This document shows, piece by piece, positions 24,331-37,499 of a stretch of DNA of 64,000 bases. Source of the DNA: Toxotes chatareus (taxonomy: Eukaryota; Chordata; Actinopteri; Toxotidae); contig CM028889.1 in NCBI GenBank assembly GCA_016801885.1, positions 8,721,501 to 8,785,500 of the forward strand. The letters run 5' to 3'. The notes beneath the pieces were generated by a model. The model ran no database searches, was not told the DNA's origin, and was given only the letters and a program-made list of their open reading frames with translations. The stretch's first letter is position 1. Each line of letters opens with the position of its first letter. The position numbers and the translations under genes are program-made.

Positions 24331-27300
24331 GAATCGTGTAGAATATTGTGTAGTTCAGGTGACTTGACCTCAGTTACAAGAAGAAAGGAGCTGAAGTCAA
24401 ACTGAAGCTACATCATCCTCCCTTCCTTCCTAAGGATTCCCATTTCTGCCAAAAAAATAAATAAAAACTCCCTCTTCCAGTGATCTCTCTGTGTAAACAC
24501 CAGTGTTTGCTGGTGTTTACTCAGAGGAGAGAGAGAGTACGCTAGAGAGAGAAAGAAAGGGGTCATGATGCAGTGTTTGCTAGCTTTTTGAATCAGTGAG
24601 CTACTGTATGTCTTTGGTTTTCAAAGACAGTCATTGGTACCGTTGGGAGGAAGAAAGCGAGTCAGTGTGAGGCGGGAAATGGACTGTGCTAAATTGAAAC
24701 AGACTGAAAAATTCTCCTGTAATTATAACTGTGTTCAATTAGCCTTAACATGATTGCTAAAGGGACTAGGTTCTTTGTAGTTCACGCAAGAGGAGCTGAA
24801 GCGAGACAGTTTCTGCACATAGATTACTCTTAGAGCAGCATGTTTAAAAACACGTCAGTAAAAGAGGAGTAACGCTTGGGCAGAATTTTTTTTTGCCTTG
24901 AGCTCGACAGTAAGTCTGTCACTGCAAACCAGCCACTGAAAGCACAGGCTTCAGAGGTATGAAACTGTTCAGATTTCACTCCGGTAAGTGTTTCACTCAG
25001 CTGACATTGATCTTTAGCGAGTGAGCAGGAGGAACACGTGTTTTTCAGTACTGTTTGAGCCCTGAAGAGGAGGCGAAGCTCTCGAGAAAGCTGCGGGGTA
25101 TTGAGGGTGTTGTGGAGCATGATATTAGGGCCAGTGCTTCCCACCAAGAAGCCTATGAGCCATAACAACCCACAAGCACCACCAGTCCAGTAGCTGTGAC
25201 AGACAGGGCCTCTGAGCTGGAACAAGACATGGAAAAGAATAGAAGAGAGTTATAGCTCCTGCCTGAACAGACACCCAGTTTTATTATGAATTATGTTCAC
25301 ATAAGACTTTTCTGCATTAGGGATTTATGCTCACTGACTACATTTAGTCTCAATGAAGAAAAGTAATTATATCAACATCAGCCTTCCACGCTGGAGGAGG
25401 TCATGCTCGCATTGTCTGTTGCCATTTTACAAGGAGAGCTGTTGAGCTTGTGGTCAGTCCTTCATTATCACCGGGCGTGTTGCGTCCAATTAAGGACTAC
25501 ACTGTGGTTGTTTATCTTCGTACACTCTGGTGAGTAGAGCAACAGTGCTCTAATAAATGCCTCAAAGTAAGTCTTTTCTGTCTCCTTTGGGTCTTCTGGA
25601 CACTAAGCAATGTGCAGATCCCTTGTTTCTTCTCATGTAGGCACTAATAAACCGTGACTGTGATGTTTCCCTGACCTTAACCAAGAGGTTATGAACTGCC
25701 CAAAATTCATAGGGATGATGAAGCAAAGGTAGAGATGTCCCAGTGTCGTGTCTCTAGTATGGGTAAAGCACCAAAAACACAGCATCCTACAATTTCCACA
25801 ACAAAATTCTATATAACCTTTTCGTTGTCTTGGCAGACAGTGCATGAATGAAGCCTGAATTTTACATTCAAGTTTATTTATTCGAGTTTCTACATTTTAG
25901 AATTAGGCAAATTTCTGTTTTTGTTGGGAGATGTTTACAGTCCAGTGAGCCAAGCCAAATTTGTTATCTGAGGTAGTATTATACCAGTCCTCACCCTAAA
26001 AGCTCTTTCTCCTCTACCATTAAAAATGAAACAGTTTTTGTGAACATCTTGCACATAAACCTTTTTTTGTTTTGTTTCATAATACAAGGAATAACTAGTT
26101 CTACAGTGAAATATTAGAGCAATACTGTTTCCTTATTTCCAAGTCCTTTACACTGATCAGTTGTTGAAGTTGTTGATATTTTTTCCTGGGTAACTTTGGT
26201 TTTACCTTCATTTTTACACAATAACCATCAAGTTCATATTTAAGACCTTTTTTTTTGCAGGAGTCTAATTTTAAAACATGTCAGATGGGCACATTACAAA
26301 GTCAACAGTTTCAAAAATTACAATAAATTTTGATGATAAATCTGCCACCATTGTCATTGTATTACTGCATGTGTGCCTTGTGAGAACAGAAAGTTTGACA
26401 GACAGCAACAGTAGCAGAATATGAAGAAATAGTTATTAAGAGGTAGCCTGCTGCAATATTTTGAGGACCTAGACCTGTCAAATGAAATAAATTCTGTGCT
26501 TTTTTAGCAATTAGTCCTTTCTAATAATGTTATTTCCCGGTAACCCTCAGTGATAGCATAACTGCTTGCTCTTAATGCATTAAATATTGCCCCAGGCCAC
26601 ATTCCCCTCGTAAAATGAGGCTTCCTCCTCCTCCCAGAAATTGAATTTCTTTTCCTTGGCTGCCCTCTCTTTTCTCTTACTCACCCTCCCATCTGTGCTG
26701 CTTTCTCCACAAAGCACTTATGTGTTACAGAGGCTACGTCTTTCATCTTAGTCAGTCACCTGCTGACAGGTGGAGAGCTGATCTACCACACAAATCTACT
26801 GAGAGACAAAAAGAGAGAATATACATACTTGAAGTCAAGTGCAACAGGACATTTGTCCATTCAAGGTCATGTGTTTCAAACTTCTTTGACAACCACCTAA
26901 AAGCTGTTTGCCCAGTTCAAAGCAGAGAAGAAATTTGGCAGATCTTTTTTTTTCTCTTCCCTGACGTTGATTTTATAATATTGACTTGAAGTCTTGCCAT
27001 TATTTTCTCTGGCATGAAACATGTGTTTTTATGTTCCCTGCATCACCCCTTTGCTGTGTATCAGGTGACAGATGAAACAGATTTAATGAAACAGCAGATG
27101 ATGAAACATTGTACAACAGGATCCGCGTGGAAGGACAAAGGGCTTTTTAAGCCTTGACAGCGAGCTTCTACCTGTCAAATCCTTTTTCGTGATTCCTCCT
27201 CAGCCTTATCACACGACGCTACTCAGTCTCAGTCTAGACCGACACTAATGCCCACATTTAGGCTGAATGTAAAGCACGCCACCAGATAAAGCATCTCATT

Positions 27301-28288
27301 TCCCACAAATACTTCCCCTATGACCACAAAATGTCAAGCTACCATTTGCTAATTTAGCTTCTTTATGGGCATGCTGCAGCTCTTCAGTGTAGATGTCTTT
27401 CCAAACAAGCCATAGAGGAGTGAATTACTTTGCTGAAATGAGATCCACCTCAATAACCGGAAATCTGCATGTTTACTCACTGGACTGTTTGAAATGCCTG
27501 CAGTTGATATTCTCCTGGAGCAAATAAAATATGGAGAAGGTTAATGTTTCTCCTGACGCTGCGGAATGATGATGGAAGCACTTGTCCAGCAGTGACCCAG
27601 GGATGAAAACGTATAATGGTTTAATGTTGGTTTCGACTTTTCTTTTTTGTTCTTTAACAATATTAAACATGTTTCTTCCCTGCCATGTTTATATCTCCCA
27701 ATCTCCAGATTTATGTGTTCTATATGGAAGCATTTCTGCCAGAAAAAAAAAGATAAAATGTCAGTAATGACAAAATTGGCTTCTGCAGCTCCACAGTGAG
27801 TGATGGTGTAACAGGTCACTCTCTGCAGTGCTCCTCGCCTGTTTTACATACTCTAGCAAAAAGCTTCCTAATTTATCTTCCCTCATAAACTAATTATGCA
27901 TTCAGTATTATTTTCTAATTGCAGAATTAATTCATTAGCTGACTTGTTCAGAAAGTATCTCACACAATCATCTTACAATTATTGTCTCCTTTCTGGGTAA
28001 AAGGTGATAATAATAAATAAAGATGATAATAAAATCCAAACTGGTGAATTATGACTTCAGATTGTGTATAATAATGAAAACAGAATTTTTTAAAAAAACA
28101 AGCTTAACAAGCATAACATTCCCTCCAATTGTGGGCACTGACACATCCATATAAACACTTTCACTTTATGCAGGAAGTTAAATAAAATTGGTGAATGAAT
28201 GAATGAATAACTATAGAAGAGGACTTTTGCATTTTTGCAAAAAAATTAAATGATGTGGACATGGCCACAAAGTTAAAGGCCTATGCAC

Positions 28289-28319
28289 AATTAGTCAAAC
28301 TTGTGATGTTTGACTAATT
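28289..28319. repeat. Perfect inverted repeat, 12-bp arms
   Basis: AATTAGTCAAAC at 28289-28300, a 7-nt loop, then GTTTGACTAATT at 28308-28319. It lies just before the dispersed repeat at about 28365 and may belong to the same element. Confidence 0.85.
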
Positions 28320-28364
28320 TCAAAACCATGGGCATATGATGTTACAACTGCCTCTACACTTCTA

Positions 28365-28560
28365 TGAAAGCTTTCCACAAGACTGGCTGCAGAGATTTGA
28401 TCCCATTCAGCCAGGAGAGCATTAATGAGGCCGGGCATTCATGTTGGGTGGTAAGGCCCGGCTCACAGTTGGTGGTCCCGTTCATCACAAATGTGTTCAG
28501 TGGGGTTGAGGTCATGGCTCTGCTCTGAAGTTCTTCCAAACCAAACTCAGAAAACCATTT
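28365..28560. repeat. Dispersed DNA-transposon-type repeat
   Basis: Contains GATTTGATCCCATTCAGCCA and further on 'gtggggttgaggtcatggct'. From memory these phrases are typical of an abundant fish DNA-transposon family. A second copy of the first part starts at about 63953 and runs off the window end (GATTTGATCCCATTGAGCCA). Confidence 0.6.
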
Positions 28561-30484
28561 TTATAGCACACTATTCTCTGAAATATTGTCTGTATTAGAC
28601 TTGACTAGACCTTGAACAGAAAAAAGGGCCTATCCTAAAACTAGATAACAAAAAAAGCTCCAGACCAAAAGTACGTGAAAGTATGTAGATGGGAGTGAGA
28701 AGAGATTGAACAACTTGACACGAGTCAGCTCGTGTGTTATTCTGCTGATCCATGAAGCACCTTTTGTCATGAATTAATGACCAAGTTGGGGAGTATCTCC
28801 CACACTAAAGGCTGGCATTCTTCATTGTAATAGTGGCTCATTATCTAACTGCATCATCTGTATCCAGCCAATGACAGGCTGCCTTAGCAATGAGTTTCTC
28901 AGTGAGACAAAGCAAAGGATTTCAAGGTTTGTTTGTTTTTTTATTCTGGGTCTGGTCTTGGCGCTGTCTAATTCTCATTTGACCCCATTTAAACTTTGAC
29001 TCTTTAAACCTGACTATGATAACGACTGATGCTGGAAATCCCCTAGAATCTAATCTTGTGCAGCACATTTGGTGCATCAGTGAGCTTCACCTCTTTTGCT
29101 GCAAAACCATGGAAATGGATAAATCCCCATGCTCACATAAAATGGCAAACACATTTGGATGCATAGAGCTCTTATGGATCATGAACAGGTTCTTTAAATT
29201 ACTGAGAACAGAATGAAATCCTTTCACGATCCTCACAGCAGCCACAGCTCCTTCTGCTCAAAGACCCACCTGCAGTGTAATAAAATGGTATGAGACAGAT
29301 TTGGTGGTGTCCATATCACAGACTGTGGTTCAGTTTGCATTACTTCCCTTAACATGTGGAGTGACAGAAGCTAGACCATTTACAACCCATTAGTGTTAGC
29401 TGTCTATTTAACAATTAAACAATTACTTTGAACTAATTATTTAAACTGTTTATCCAGTAAGTGTATGTAAGAATTTCAACTGTGTAGAAATTATTTAATT
29501 TAAACCATTTAACAATTACTTTAAGCTCACTATTTTGACTTCTCTGCTCACGTGCTAACGAGTTTCTATGCCCTCTCAGTGTCAACACATAGCTTTAAGG
29601 TGCACCCTAGCTCAGGTGAGTGGTGTGCAGTGTAGTTAATCCAGTAGCTGGTAGCTCATTGGTTATTTTGACTAATAGATTTTAAAATCAGCATCATGCC
29701 ATTTTGCAATTCTATTTCTCCTCTAACACATGATTTGATAGTTCTTTCTATTTTTGTTTTTAAATAATTAAGTAAAACAGGCTGAAAATGGAAGTAGATG
29801 CTTTTCTCTCATCACAGTGAGACACAAGTCTATGTGGAAAGTGTATGGCCGAGCTTCACTACCATATCTGTCTGTTCCAACTCCACCTCCTCTTCTGCCA
29901 TCTTGTGTTCATTTTCAAAATCTGCTTTGAGAAGATGTGATTAAGAATAAAGTGTAGTGGCTGATGGCAGGAGGTAGTGGTGGTGATACAATGCAAATGT
30001 GCCTGAAGCTAAGCCAATTTCCACGGTTCAGTATTCTGCTTAGCTCCTCACTTCACTTCTATAGCTCACTTTGAGTTAAGAGACCAGATGACTGCTTATA
30101 AACAGCCAAGATACCATATTCTTTATAACAGGTGGAATGAAGACTGTCTAAGAGCTGAGCCCTGACCAACTGCTCCACAAGATGATCACCGGTATAATCA
30201 TAATGCTTTGTGAAGAACAGGGGAATTATGGCTGCTAAGAAAAAGGAGAGGTTGTCTGCAAACTGAACTTTGCAAACTCCAAAAAGTTTTTGTTGATGCA
30301 ATGTTTTGAGCTACAAGGAGTTTGTCAGGCAAACATCCGTGAGGACAAAAACCAGGACATCTCTGCAGATGAAAGTGACAGCTCTGCCGAGGAGATTACA
30401 AAAGGACACCAACAGCAATTTGCTACAAACAGAAAAAAACACAGAATGTCCTACAAAAAGGTCCAAAGCCCATAAAGGAAACAC

Positions 30485-30900
30485 ATTTATAACAGTGCCC
30501 TGTTCTGTGCCCCGTCACAATTTTATTGCAGAGGTCTACAGAGAGTTCCTTGGCCTTCATGGCTTGGTTTTCTCCTAACATGCGGTCTGGCTTGCAGGAC
30601 CTTCTATAGGAGGTGAGTGCCTTTGAGCAATCGATTCAATTTGCCACAGGTGGCCTCCAAACACACAGACAAGTCTCAAGGCTAATTAAAACAAACGGGA
30701 CGCACCTGACCAAAGTATGGAGTGCCACAGCAGAGGGTCCGAATACTTTTGTCAATGAGAGATTTCTAATACTTTTGCAAACATTGAACCCTAACCATAA
30801 AAACATGTTTTCACATTGTTAGTATGGGTTATTCAGTGTACAACAAAATAAAGTGTGCAAAAGTGACGGGGTCTGAATACTGAATACTGAAACCACTGTA
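30485..30900. mobile_element. Tc1-like transposon fragment with terminal end
   Basis: The block has 'gagttccttggccttcatgg', 'gcctccaaacacacagacaa', 'gggtccgaatacttttgtca' and ends near 'ggggtctgaatactg...cactgta' at 30900. From memory this matches the 3' part and terminal inverted repeat of a common fish Tc1-like element. There is no intact transposase. Confidence 0.65.
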
Positions 30901-31645
30901 TGTGATCCACATTTCACATTTCCAGAAATAAATGAATAAAGGGTCTGGGTCTTGGCACCATGGGGGAACATATCAACAGAGGGAATAAAGGCATTGAGAT
31001 TTTCTGTTTTTGTTTTCTGTTTGAAACAGCTAGCCATGTCAAAAGATATAAAAATCCACCTATGAGCTCCTCTAAAGCTTGCTAAATACTGGATTAAACA
31101 AAGAAGATTAATTTGTGGTAATTAGTGAGCTTTGCCGTGCTCAGAGGGACACTCTGTCACCAAGAAGAAAGAAAGCAAGAAAGCGAATAAGCACATTTCC
31201 TAAAATTTCAAACTATTCCAACAGTTTAACAGTGTACAGAGCTTTATAGCAGATAAACTCAAACTCAACTCAAGAACAGCAGGATGCACTGATTTTAACC
31301 TCATGGTTCGACTCACCGGTGTCGAGAGTTACTGTTGTGTTTTATTGGTGAGAAAACCTACTGATTTGTTAGCTTTGGGGCGCACAAACCACTGCAGACT
31401 TTACAGAAACTGACTGAATTTGAACCTGCACAGAAAAATCCTGGAACAGTACACAACAGGTGTTTCATACCTGCAAAAAATGCTCATAGCACGAGGTAGG
31501 TAACAGTTGTTGTTGAGGTATAAATCTCTAATCTTAATTCACAGCAAAACTGTTCATGCAAGCTTTCAAGTTTTCCCTATTGACCTGTACATCTGGGCCC
31601 AGGAGAAAAAGACCAATTACAAAGAAAGTTAGGGTCCATATCAAG

Positions 31646-31717
31646 GGCTTGTTGGTCTAGGGGTATGATTCTCGCTTCGGGTGCGAGAGGTCCCGGGTTC
31701 AAATCCCGGACAAGCCC
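31646..31717 (+). tRNA. tRNA-Pro (anticodon CGG)
   Basis: A 72-nt perfect cloverleaf. The acceptor stem GGCTTGT (31646-31652) pairs with ACAAGCC (31710-31716) and the discriminator base is C. The anticodon stem CTCGC/GCGAG (31671-31675, 31683-31687) holds the loop TTCGGGT with anticodon CGG at 31678-31680. The T arm carries the B box GGTTCAAATCC (31696-31706) and an A box lies in the D arm. There is no intron, and CCA is not encoded, as expected for a eukaryotic gene. From memory it differs from the human tRNA-Pro-CGG by a compensated acceptor pair (C-G to T-A). The usual T4 Pol III terminator is missing just downstream: only two T3 runs (CTTTATTTG) are seen. It stands alone, about 1.2 kb beyond the 3' end of ncbp2. 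Confidence 0.95.
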
Positions 31718-32946
31718 TCACAGATCTTTATTTGATGGCTCTGGGGAACTGCAGTATCCTTAAGGACTATCTATGAATGTTAACTTTGGTGCATGTAAAT
31801 CACCAAAGTTGAACCCTTGAACCTGAAGATCACTACTAGCTTACTTACTAGTAAGAAAGTGTTTCTCTTCTAGAACAATCTTACACAGGAGTGGATGCGA
31901 TTTGTTTGGATAGGTAAATTATAATGCTTTGACTGGTCTAGAAAACTGTCCAGCTGGCAGAGCCTTAGGACCAAGGCTATTTGGACATTCCCATTGATTT
32001 AATGTCCAATTTTATCATTAAAGCTGCTATAATCAATATTTTTATATTACCAATAACTGCATGTGATGTGAAAGTTTGGGAGTATGTTAAGCGCAAAACA
32101 GAGCTAATATGAGAGCAGATACACACTTAAATTCTTCAGGTGGTCACAGACACAACTCCAAATGAATGTTATCATTGCTCCGTGTCTGCTGGACATGTAA
32201 ATAAGCTACTGTCAACCTAAAAGGGGATAACTTCTCAGTGTTGTGTTTACAACTTGTTTCCACTGCCCCCGAGTGGCTAAATAAAATCTGTTCTGTAAAC
32301 TTCATTTGCTTAGTACACACAAAACAGTAGAGGAATGGGTGTATTTACAAAAATAAACACAGAACCTTGGATTACCAAACCCCAGAGACCTCTGAACCAG
32401 CACTTCCAGAACTAGCACCGGGTTCACATTAGTGGAAAGAGGCTAATTGTGATCAGGAAAAAAAAAAAAAAATTTCACTCACTAAATGTCAAAAAAAAAA
32501 ATCTTTATTTTAAAAAAAGTATAAACGGTTTGGGACACAAAGTTTCATTCATGGAAATCAGTACTTCAGCAAGATCATTCTGTGAAATTGATATTCGATA
32601 CAGTTGATACAACCCAGTCATTGCATGCTATCACAGTTTTCCAGCCTGTGGGGAATTATATGGTATTACTATATGCAGAATAATGAAAATATCACACAGT
32701 AACTTTGGAGTCTGGCCTGTGCTTTCACGTGGACTGATGGCAGGTATGGAGGCAGTCAGAAGAGAAAAAACAAGCCTCTAAAATAAATAAATAACAGTTG
32801 TGAATTTCCAGAGTCCAGCGGGTTCATGCTGTAGAGTTTTCATGGTAACACTGAGACAAACAATCTATGGTGACACTATGGTGGCAGTCCAGGTCTGATT
32901 GTGGCACTCTGTGTATTCCAGGCAGACTGCTGTGGTGGGATTCAGC
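31718..32946. other. Spacer between tRNA-Pro and ncbp2, including ncbp2 3' UTR
   Basis: Noncoding. The right part (from about 32500) is probably the 3' UTR of ncbp2. A-rich runs occur at 32459-32472 and 32491-32501. Nothing else is recognised. Confidence 0.6.
32504..32509 (-). promoter_or_regulatory. Candidate poly(A) signal for ncbp2
   Basis: AATAAA on the minus strand (TTTATT on plus), about 440 bases downstream of the ncbp2 stop and followed by a T-rich stretch in transcript sense. Confidence 0.4.
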
Positions 32947-35900
32947 CTAAAAACTGTTGCGTGACTCTGCAGGTGGGTGCTGCTGAGCCAGCTTACCATA
33001 GCCGCCTCTGGCTGGGTCGTAGTCCTGCCTGTACTCATCTCTCACCTGCACATGAAACAAAAACACAGCCAGAGGGCACAGGTAAATACACACACACAGA
33101 AAAAAAACTACACATGCACAAAGAGGGAAAAAGGGCAGAAATGCTGCAGATTACCAAACTTTAATAAAGGAAACATTCACATTTGAGCCAGTTTAGTGCC
33201 TTATAACTGACTTTAACTGATGAAATAAACTAAGATTAAAAATTTGCTTTGAGCTTTCAATTGCACTCTCACAGTTTTCTGTGAAATACTTGGGCGCAAT
33301 ATCATGTAAACATGGGAATAATGAGGCACACTTTCAGACAGGAAGGCATTAATAGTGTTGAAGAGTGCCACAAACAGTTATATTTGTAAAAGATAGAGGT
33401 AAAATCAGAGGCTCAAACCCAGCTTACTTTGGGGAGGGGGCTTCTGAAGCTATTCAACCATCCCACAAGAACTTTGGACAGTTTATACTGTCTTACTGAC
33501 CTAAGTGGACTTCTGAGCTTAGATCATATCTCATGTTCCAAGTGAATATAACTTGTGTCTTACTTGTGTTTAAAAGCAAACCTTTTCCCTGAAAATAAGC
33601 TGGTCTATCGTCCAATACTAATCTTTCCTTATTTACTCTCTCCCAGAAAGCTCATTGAGTACCACTACAGCAAAATTGGACATGATTATGTATGTTGTAT
33701 TTGCGAACAGCATAATATACACTTTCATTTTTCAAATGCCATACTACAGTAATGCTGTCTCTTCAAAGGCCATGGTTAATCATGCATAATTTATTTTGGA
33801 AGTTATAGCACTTTCTAAATATCATACTGCTGTATTAAAATGTCATGATATAGTGTATTGATTTTTTTTGAATGCCATTTCAGTATATGTCATTTTTCAA
33901 ATGTCATGGTATGCTGTGTTTTATATTGTTTTCCAAAACGCTGTACTGCAGAAAATCCCAAATCCTTACAATATGAAGGAGACCCTGAACATCAGAATGA
34001 CACAAGCACCCAGAGAGTCACTGGTTATCCGTTCCCCATTTTGGAAGGGAAGCATGTGTGAAGCATTTCTGAATTGAAGCAGCCTGCCTGCAGTCTGTTT
34101 GCATTTGATTTGATTTTATGCCAAAATATTAATTCAGTGTTTCACACTGAGCTGTATCTTTGACAGAGGGGGCAATGTGTTTAGCGCATAAGATATTAAA
34201 ACACTGGACTGATATCCAGAAAAATTAAAAAAACAATTCAATACATTCATATATTTGTCTGTGAAACTGTCCAAACATCATAAGATTACAGCCTGTCCAC
34301 TACTGGATCTTTGATGTTGATACTGGTGATAGTCCAATAAACCAATAAGAATATATTGACCTGGTTTGGCATTTCAATACCACAGTTTCTTGAACTGAGC
34401 TTAACCGTAAATGTTTTAACTGTATACGCTGAACACAAAATGAGGCAGCATTTAGATTAACTGCACTTTTATTTTAAATTTTCCAACATATCGTGATGAG
34501 GAATAAACCCTGTGAAGTATGCAGTTAAAAATGCTGCACATCTGATTGTTGTGTGGGTGGAGGTGGTAATAAGAGGGTTCCTATATAACAATAACCACTT
34601 TGATGTCTACAATCTGTCAGCATCCACAGTAGGATAACAACTAGTTTGCTTATTAGTCTTACTAGTGTAAGATTCCTCACCTGTCCTCCAGATTTGCCAC
34701 GGCCGTACTGTCGTCCCTCCTTGAAGCCGGCGTCCCAGTCTGTCCTGATGATACGGTCGTCCAGCCGTGTGCCATTAATGAAGCGCATGGCATGTTCTGC
34801 ATCTGCCCGTGTGTAGTATCTGGTACAGCCGGAGTTAAGGTCTGTCGCAGGCTCCTAAACTTGCACAACATGCACACTTCGATCTTGTAGTTATAAAATT
34901 GACCTCAAAACAAAGCACGGTACTTTGGTTAATAACCAGACAGACAGTGTGTGTTTTCTGTGCATGTGAACAAAAGCGTTTTTAAAGACAAAGCCTATGT
35001 TTAATATGGGTCACCTATTTAAAAGGATACTCTACAAAGCAGAATCCACAGGCTGTCTTCTTGATTTTATCCAGGCCGATGATGATTCGCTTGACATCTC
35101 CGCTTTTGGAAAACAGCTCATGTACCTGTACATCAAATAATTAACAAAAGTGAGTATGGTTTAGGAGACAATAATAAATGTATGTTAAACATTAGATTAT
35201 CTTGTAAATACTTTTCACTCTTATGAAATTTCTAAATTTGCATTGAAAGTTACCACAATTATCTCAGATTTCTCTAGATGCTCTGTCTAGTTTTATATGC
35301 AAAAAATAAACATATAGCACACTCAGATTGCTATAACAGATCATTAACCGCTAGAGTCACAAGAATTCATTCATAAAAAGATGACAAACTGGCAAACATG
35401 AGAGCGTTTAGCAACCCATTGTTTGATTTTTCATCTTCAGCTTCTTGTAGCAAAAGAATATGATGATAATTAAACCCGGTGCAGAGCTGTAACTGATGAT
35501 GTACACATTAATAATGGCGGCGTATCCTACCTGCTCCTCTGTGGTGTAGAAGGAGAGGTTCCCCACATACAAAGTGTGGCTCTGTTTCAGCAGCTTCTCC
35601 TGGTCATAGCGGTTTCCCTGAAAACACACGCACCATTGGAAAATACGAGTAAGCACCATTCTCAATAAGCTGAGGACACTGGTCAGAGCTACGGGCTTCC
35701 CCACTGTAAAGGATAAATATTCAGTAATCTGGTCAAGTGCTAACAGAAAGACCAGGGAAAGCTTCAGCACTGCGCTGTTAAGTGATTCGTCTGTAGATAA
35801 ACCAATAATAGCAAACGCCCATCGATGCTCCGGTAAGCTGCATTGTTTAACTGTGAACTGGGTATAAACTACTGCGAAACACATGGAGCTCAATAAGCAG

Positions 35901-36232
35901 TAAAAACCGGTACTCCAGACAAAACTTTATCACTTAAAATCAGTTGAGTTCTCTATCTCATAGCCCCGACCCAGAACCATAACATAGTATTAAAGATGTC
36001 CTTTCCAGTAAGGAACTTTATAGTTTTTCCGTGAAGTCTGTGCCGAATCGAAGCGCTGTTGTTTGCTAACGGTTGCTAACTGTTAACCAATAAGATAAAC
36101 CGTTGACGTCAAAAACCCTCGGGGATTGACGGTCCTTCAGAATGTTCCTCCATTTACCTTAAAATGCTGGTCTCTGTATTGGCTAACATCAATGTAAGAA
36201 TCGCTATTTAACGCGTTTAATTTAACAGACAT
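32947..36232 (-). CDS. ncbp2: Nuclear cap-binding protein subunit 2 (CBP20), 5 coding exons
   Basis: NCBP2 is the small subunit of the nuclear cap-binding complex. With NCBP1 it binds the m7G cap of Pol II transcripts and acts in splicing, 3' processing and export. Coding exons in transcript order are 36158-36232, 35531-35617, 35031-35125, 34681-34819 and 32947-33045, all with GT-AG borders and matching phases, giving 164 residues. One RRM is present: RNP2 LYVGNL (residues 41-46) and RNP1 in KTACGFCFVEY (about 77-87). Tyr19 and Tyr42 fit the two human cap-stacking tyrosines. The basic C-terminal segment reads RTDWDAGFKEGRQYGRGKSG, then VRDEYRQDY. The C-terminus ends PPAESRNSF, about eight residues longer than I recall for human. 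The last intron (1.6 kb) contains degenerate repeats. Confidence 0.95.
33725..33960. repeat. Degenerate tandem repeat in ncbp2 intron 4
   Basis: Recurring short strings of the type CAAATGCCATACTACAGTA, TCAAATGTCATGGTATG and AATGTCATGATATAGTG occur several times, spaced 30-60 bases apart. From memory, minisatellite-like arrays of this 'tcatactatagtat' type are common in fish introns. Confidence 0.5.
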
Positions 36233-37499
36233 GGTGAAGTAGTCGAGGATTGCCGCTCTGAAACTATTCAACTACTAGTATTGCGGAAAACAGCTTCACA
36301 AAATTTCCGGTTCATGTGTCCGTCCTGTAAAGAGCTCCGGGTGGAACCATTAATCCCAGTTTATGAACATCTGCACTAGCCGGGTGGCGCCCCCTGTTGG
36401 TACCAAATTCTGTTCTTGGTGTTTTCACTTTGAGGTACAGTGCCCATGTGTACTGCTAGTGATAATACCTCACAGTCGGTGAAGATACAAACCATGGACA
36501 AAGAAAAAATATATATATTTGACCCTTAAAACAAATAAACATACACATTGTTCATACATTATTATTATTATGTTTATGATTTTTTTTTCTTTTGCTTTCC
36601 TTGTCTTTGTCTCTGAAAACAGCAGCCAAGCTTACCACTTCTGTAAGCACGGCCAGTTCAACTGCCAAAAGTCACATGACTATTGAAGCTGAAAGTGTAA
36701 ATATGAGATGTGGTGCCTCACTATTGGCTGCAGTCCTTTTATGTCACTGGCTACTGACAGACTGCTCCTCTTGTTTGTTTGACTTGGATTTTTTTTTTTT
36801 TTTTTTTATATTTGACTATTTCTCTCTGATGTGTTTGCTTTTTTGATACTAGTATTTTACCAATAATTTTCAGATATTAAAAATATGTACTTTTTTGTTT
36901 AAACTGCTTTCAATGCACTTGTATCCCACACAGTATTTGCCCCTGTCAGCAAGCAAAACTGTCATTTGAGAAACCTTAATGATTAAGTTTTACTGTACAT
37001 TTATGGGGTGTAACTACCAGAATACTTAGGTGCATTAATCAGAAGACTTTTACAAATGTTTACACAGAGCTATAGATTGCACTACCCAACTCCAGGGCTA
37101 AGAGCCATAAAATACACGAGTTCCAGTTACACAAAATTGTAAAAACTTAGGTCTTCCTAACAAAACCACTGTGGACTGTAAAGGCTCCCATAAGGTCAAC
37201 ATTTTATTATCAGAATTCAAATATTGTGAACAAAAACATTTAACCTAATCTGTTTTTTGTCTGACTTTTGACTAAATCAACAACCTGAATTATTTTGCAA
37301 AAAAAAAAAAAAGTACAGATATAAATGAACCCATTTATAAATCACCGAAAATTAAAAACAAAAGTGAGATGAAACAGCAGGGCATGATGTTATCATCAGC
37401 CCCTGGCCAAATACTGGGCTTAGCTGCTGTCAATTCCATTAATGTATAATAAGGACATACAGTCAGTTCTTAGGTCATATAATAACTTCAGTCCAATAA
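36233..37499. other. Region upstream of ncbp2
   Basis: Holds the likely ncbp2 promoter next to the ATG, then AT-rich DNA with T-runs (36790-36807) and an A-run near 37300. No coding exon is seen. Confidence 0.6.
36303..36311 (-). promoter_or_regulatory. ETS-type motif upstream of ncbp2
   Basis: ACCGGAAAT on the minus strand, about 71 bases upstream of the ncbp2 ATG. Such sites are common in housekeeping promoters. This is motif evidence only. Confidence 0.35.

Larger units (their letters stand above)
9402..31645. other. About 22 kb without a recognisable protein gene
   Basis: I found no exon chain that resembles a known protein. The stretch holds microsatellites (15723-15804, 18579-18604, 21218-21239), an ATCA tract, three clear inverted repeats, Tc1-like transposon remnants (about 23830-24330 and 30485-30900), pieces of other interspersed repeats, and one isolated exon-like segment at 17176-17239. 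The longest frames (for example 24830-25225 minus and 18432-18896 plus) lack domain-like features. Conserved regulatory elements could be present but cannot be seen in a single genome. Confidence 0.6.

Noticed and set aside
24830..25225. Open frame of 131 codons on minus with a hydrophobic start
   Set aside because: No family is recognisable, there is no GC or codon signal, and no promoter context. It looks like a chance frame.
35408..35893. 161-codon minus frame as a separate gene
   Set aside because: Only 35531-35617 inside it is coding, as ncbp2 exon 2. The rest is intron read-through.
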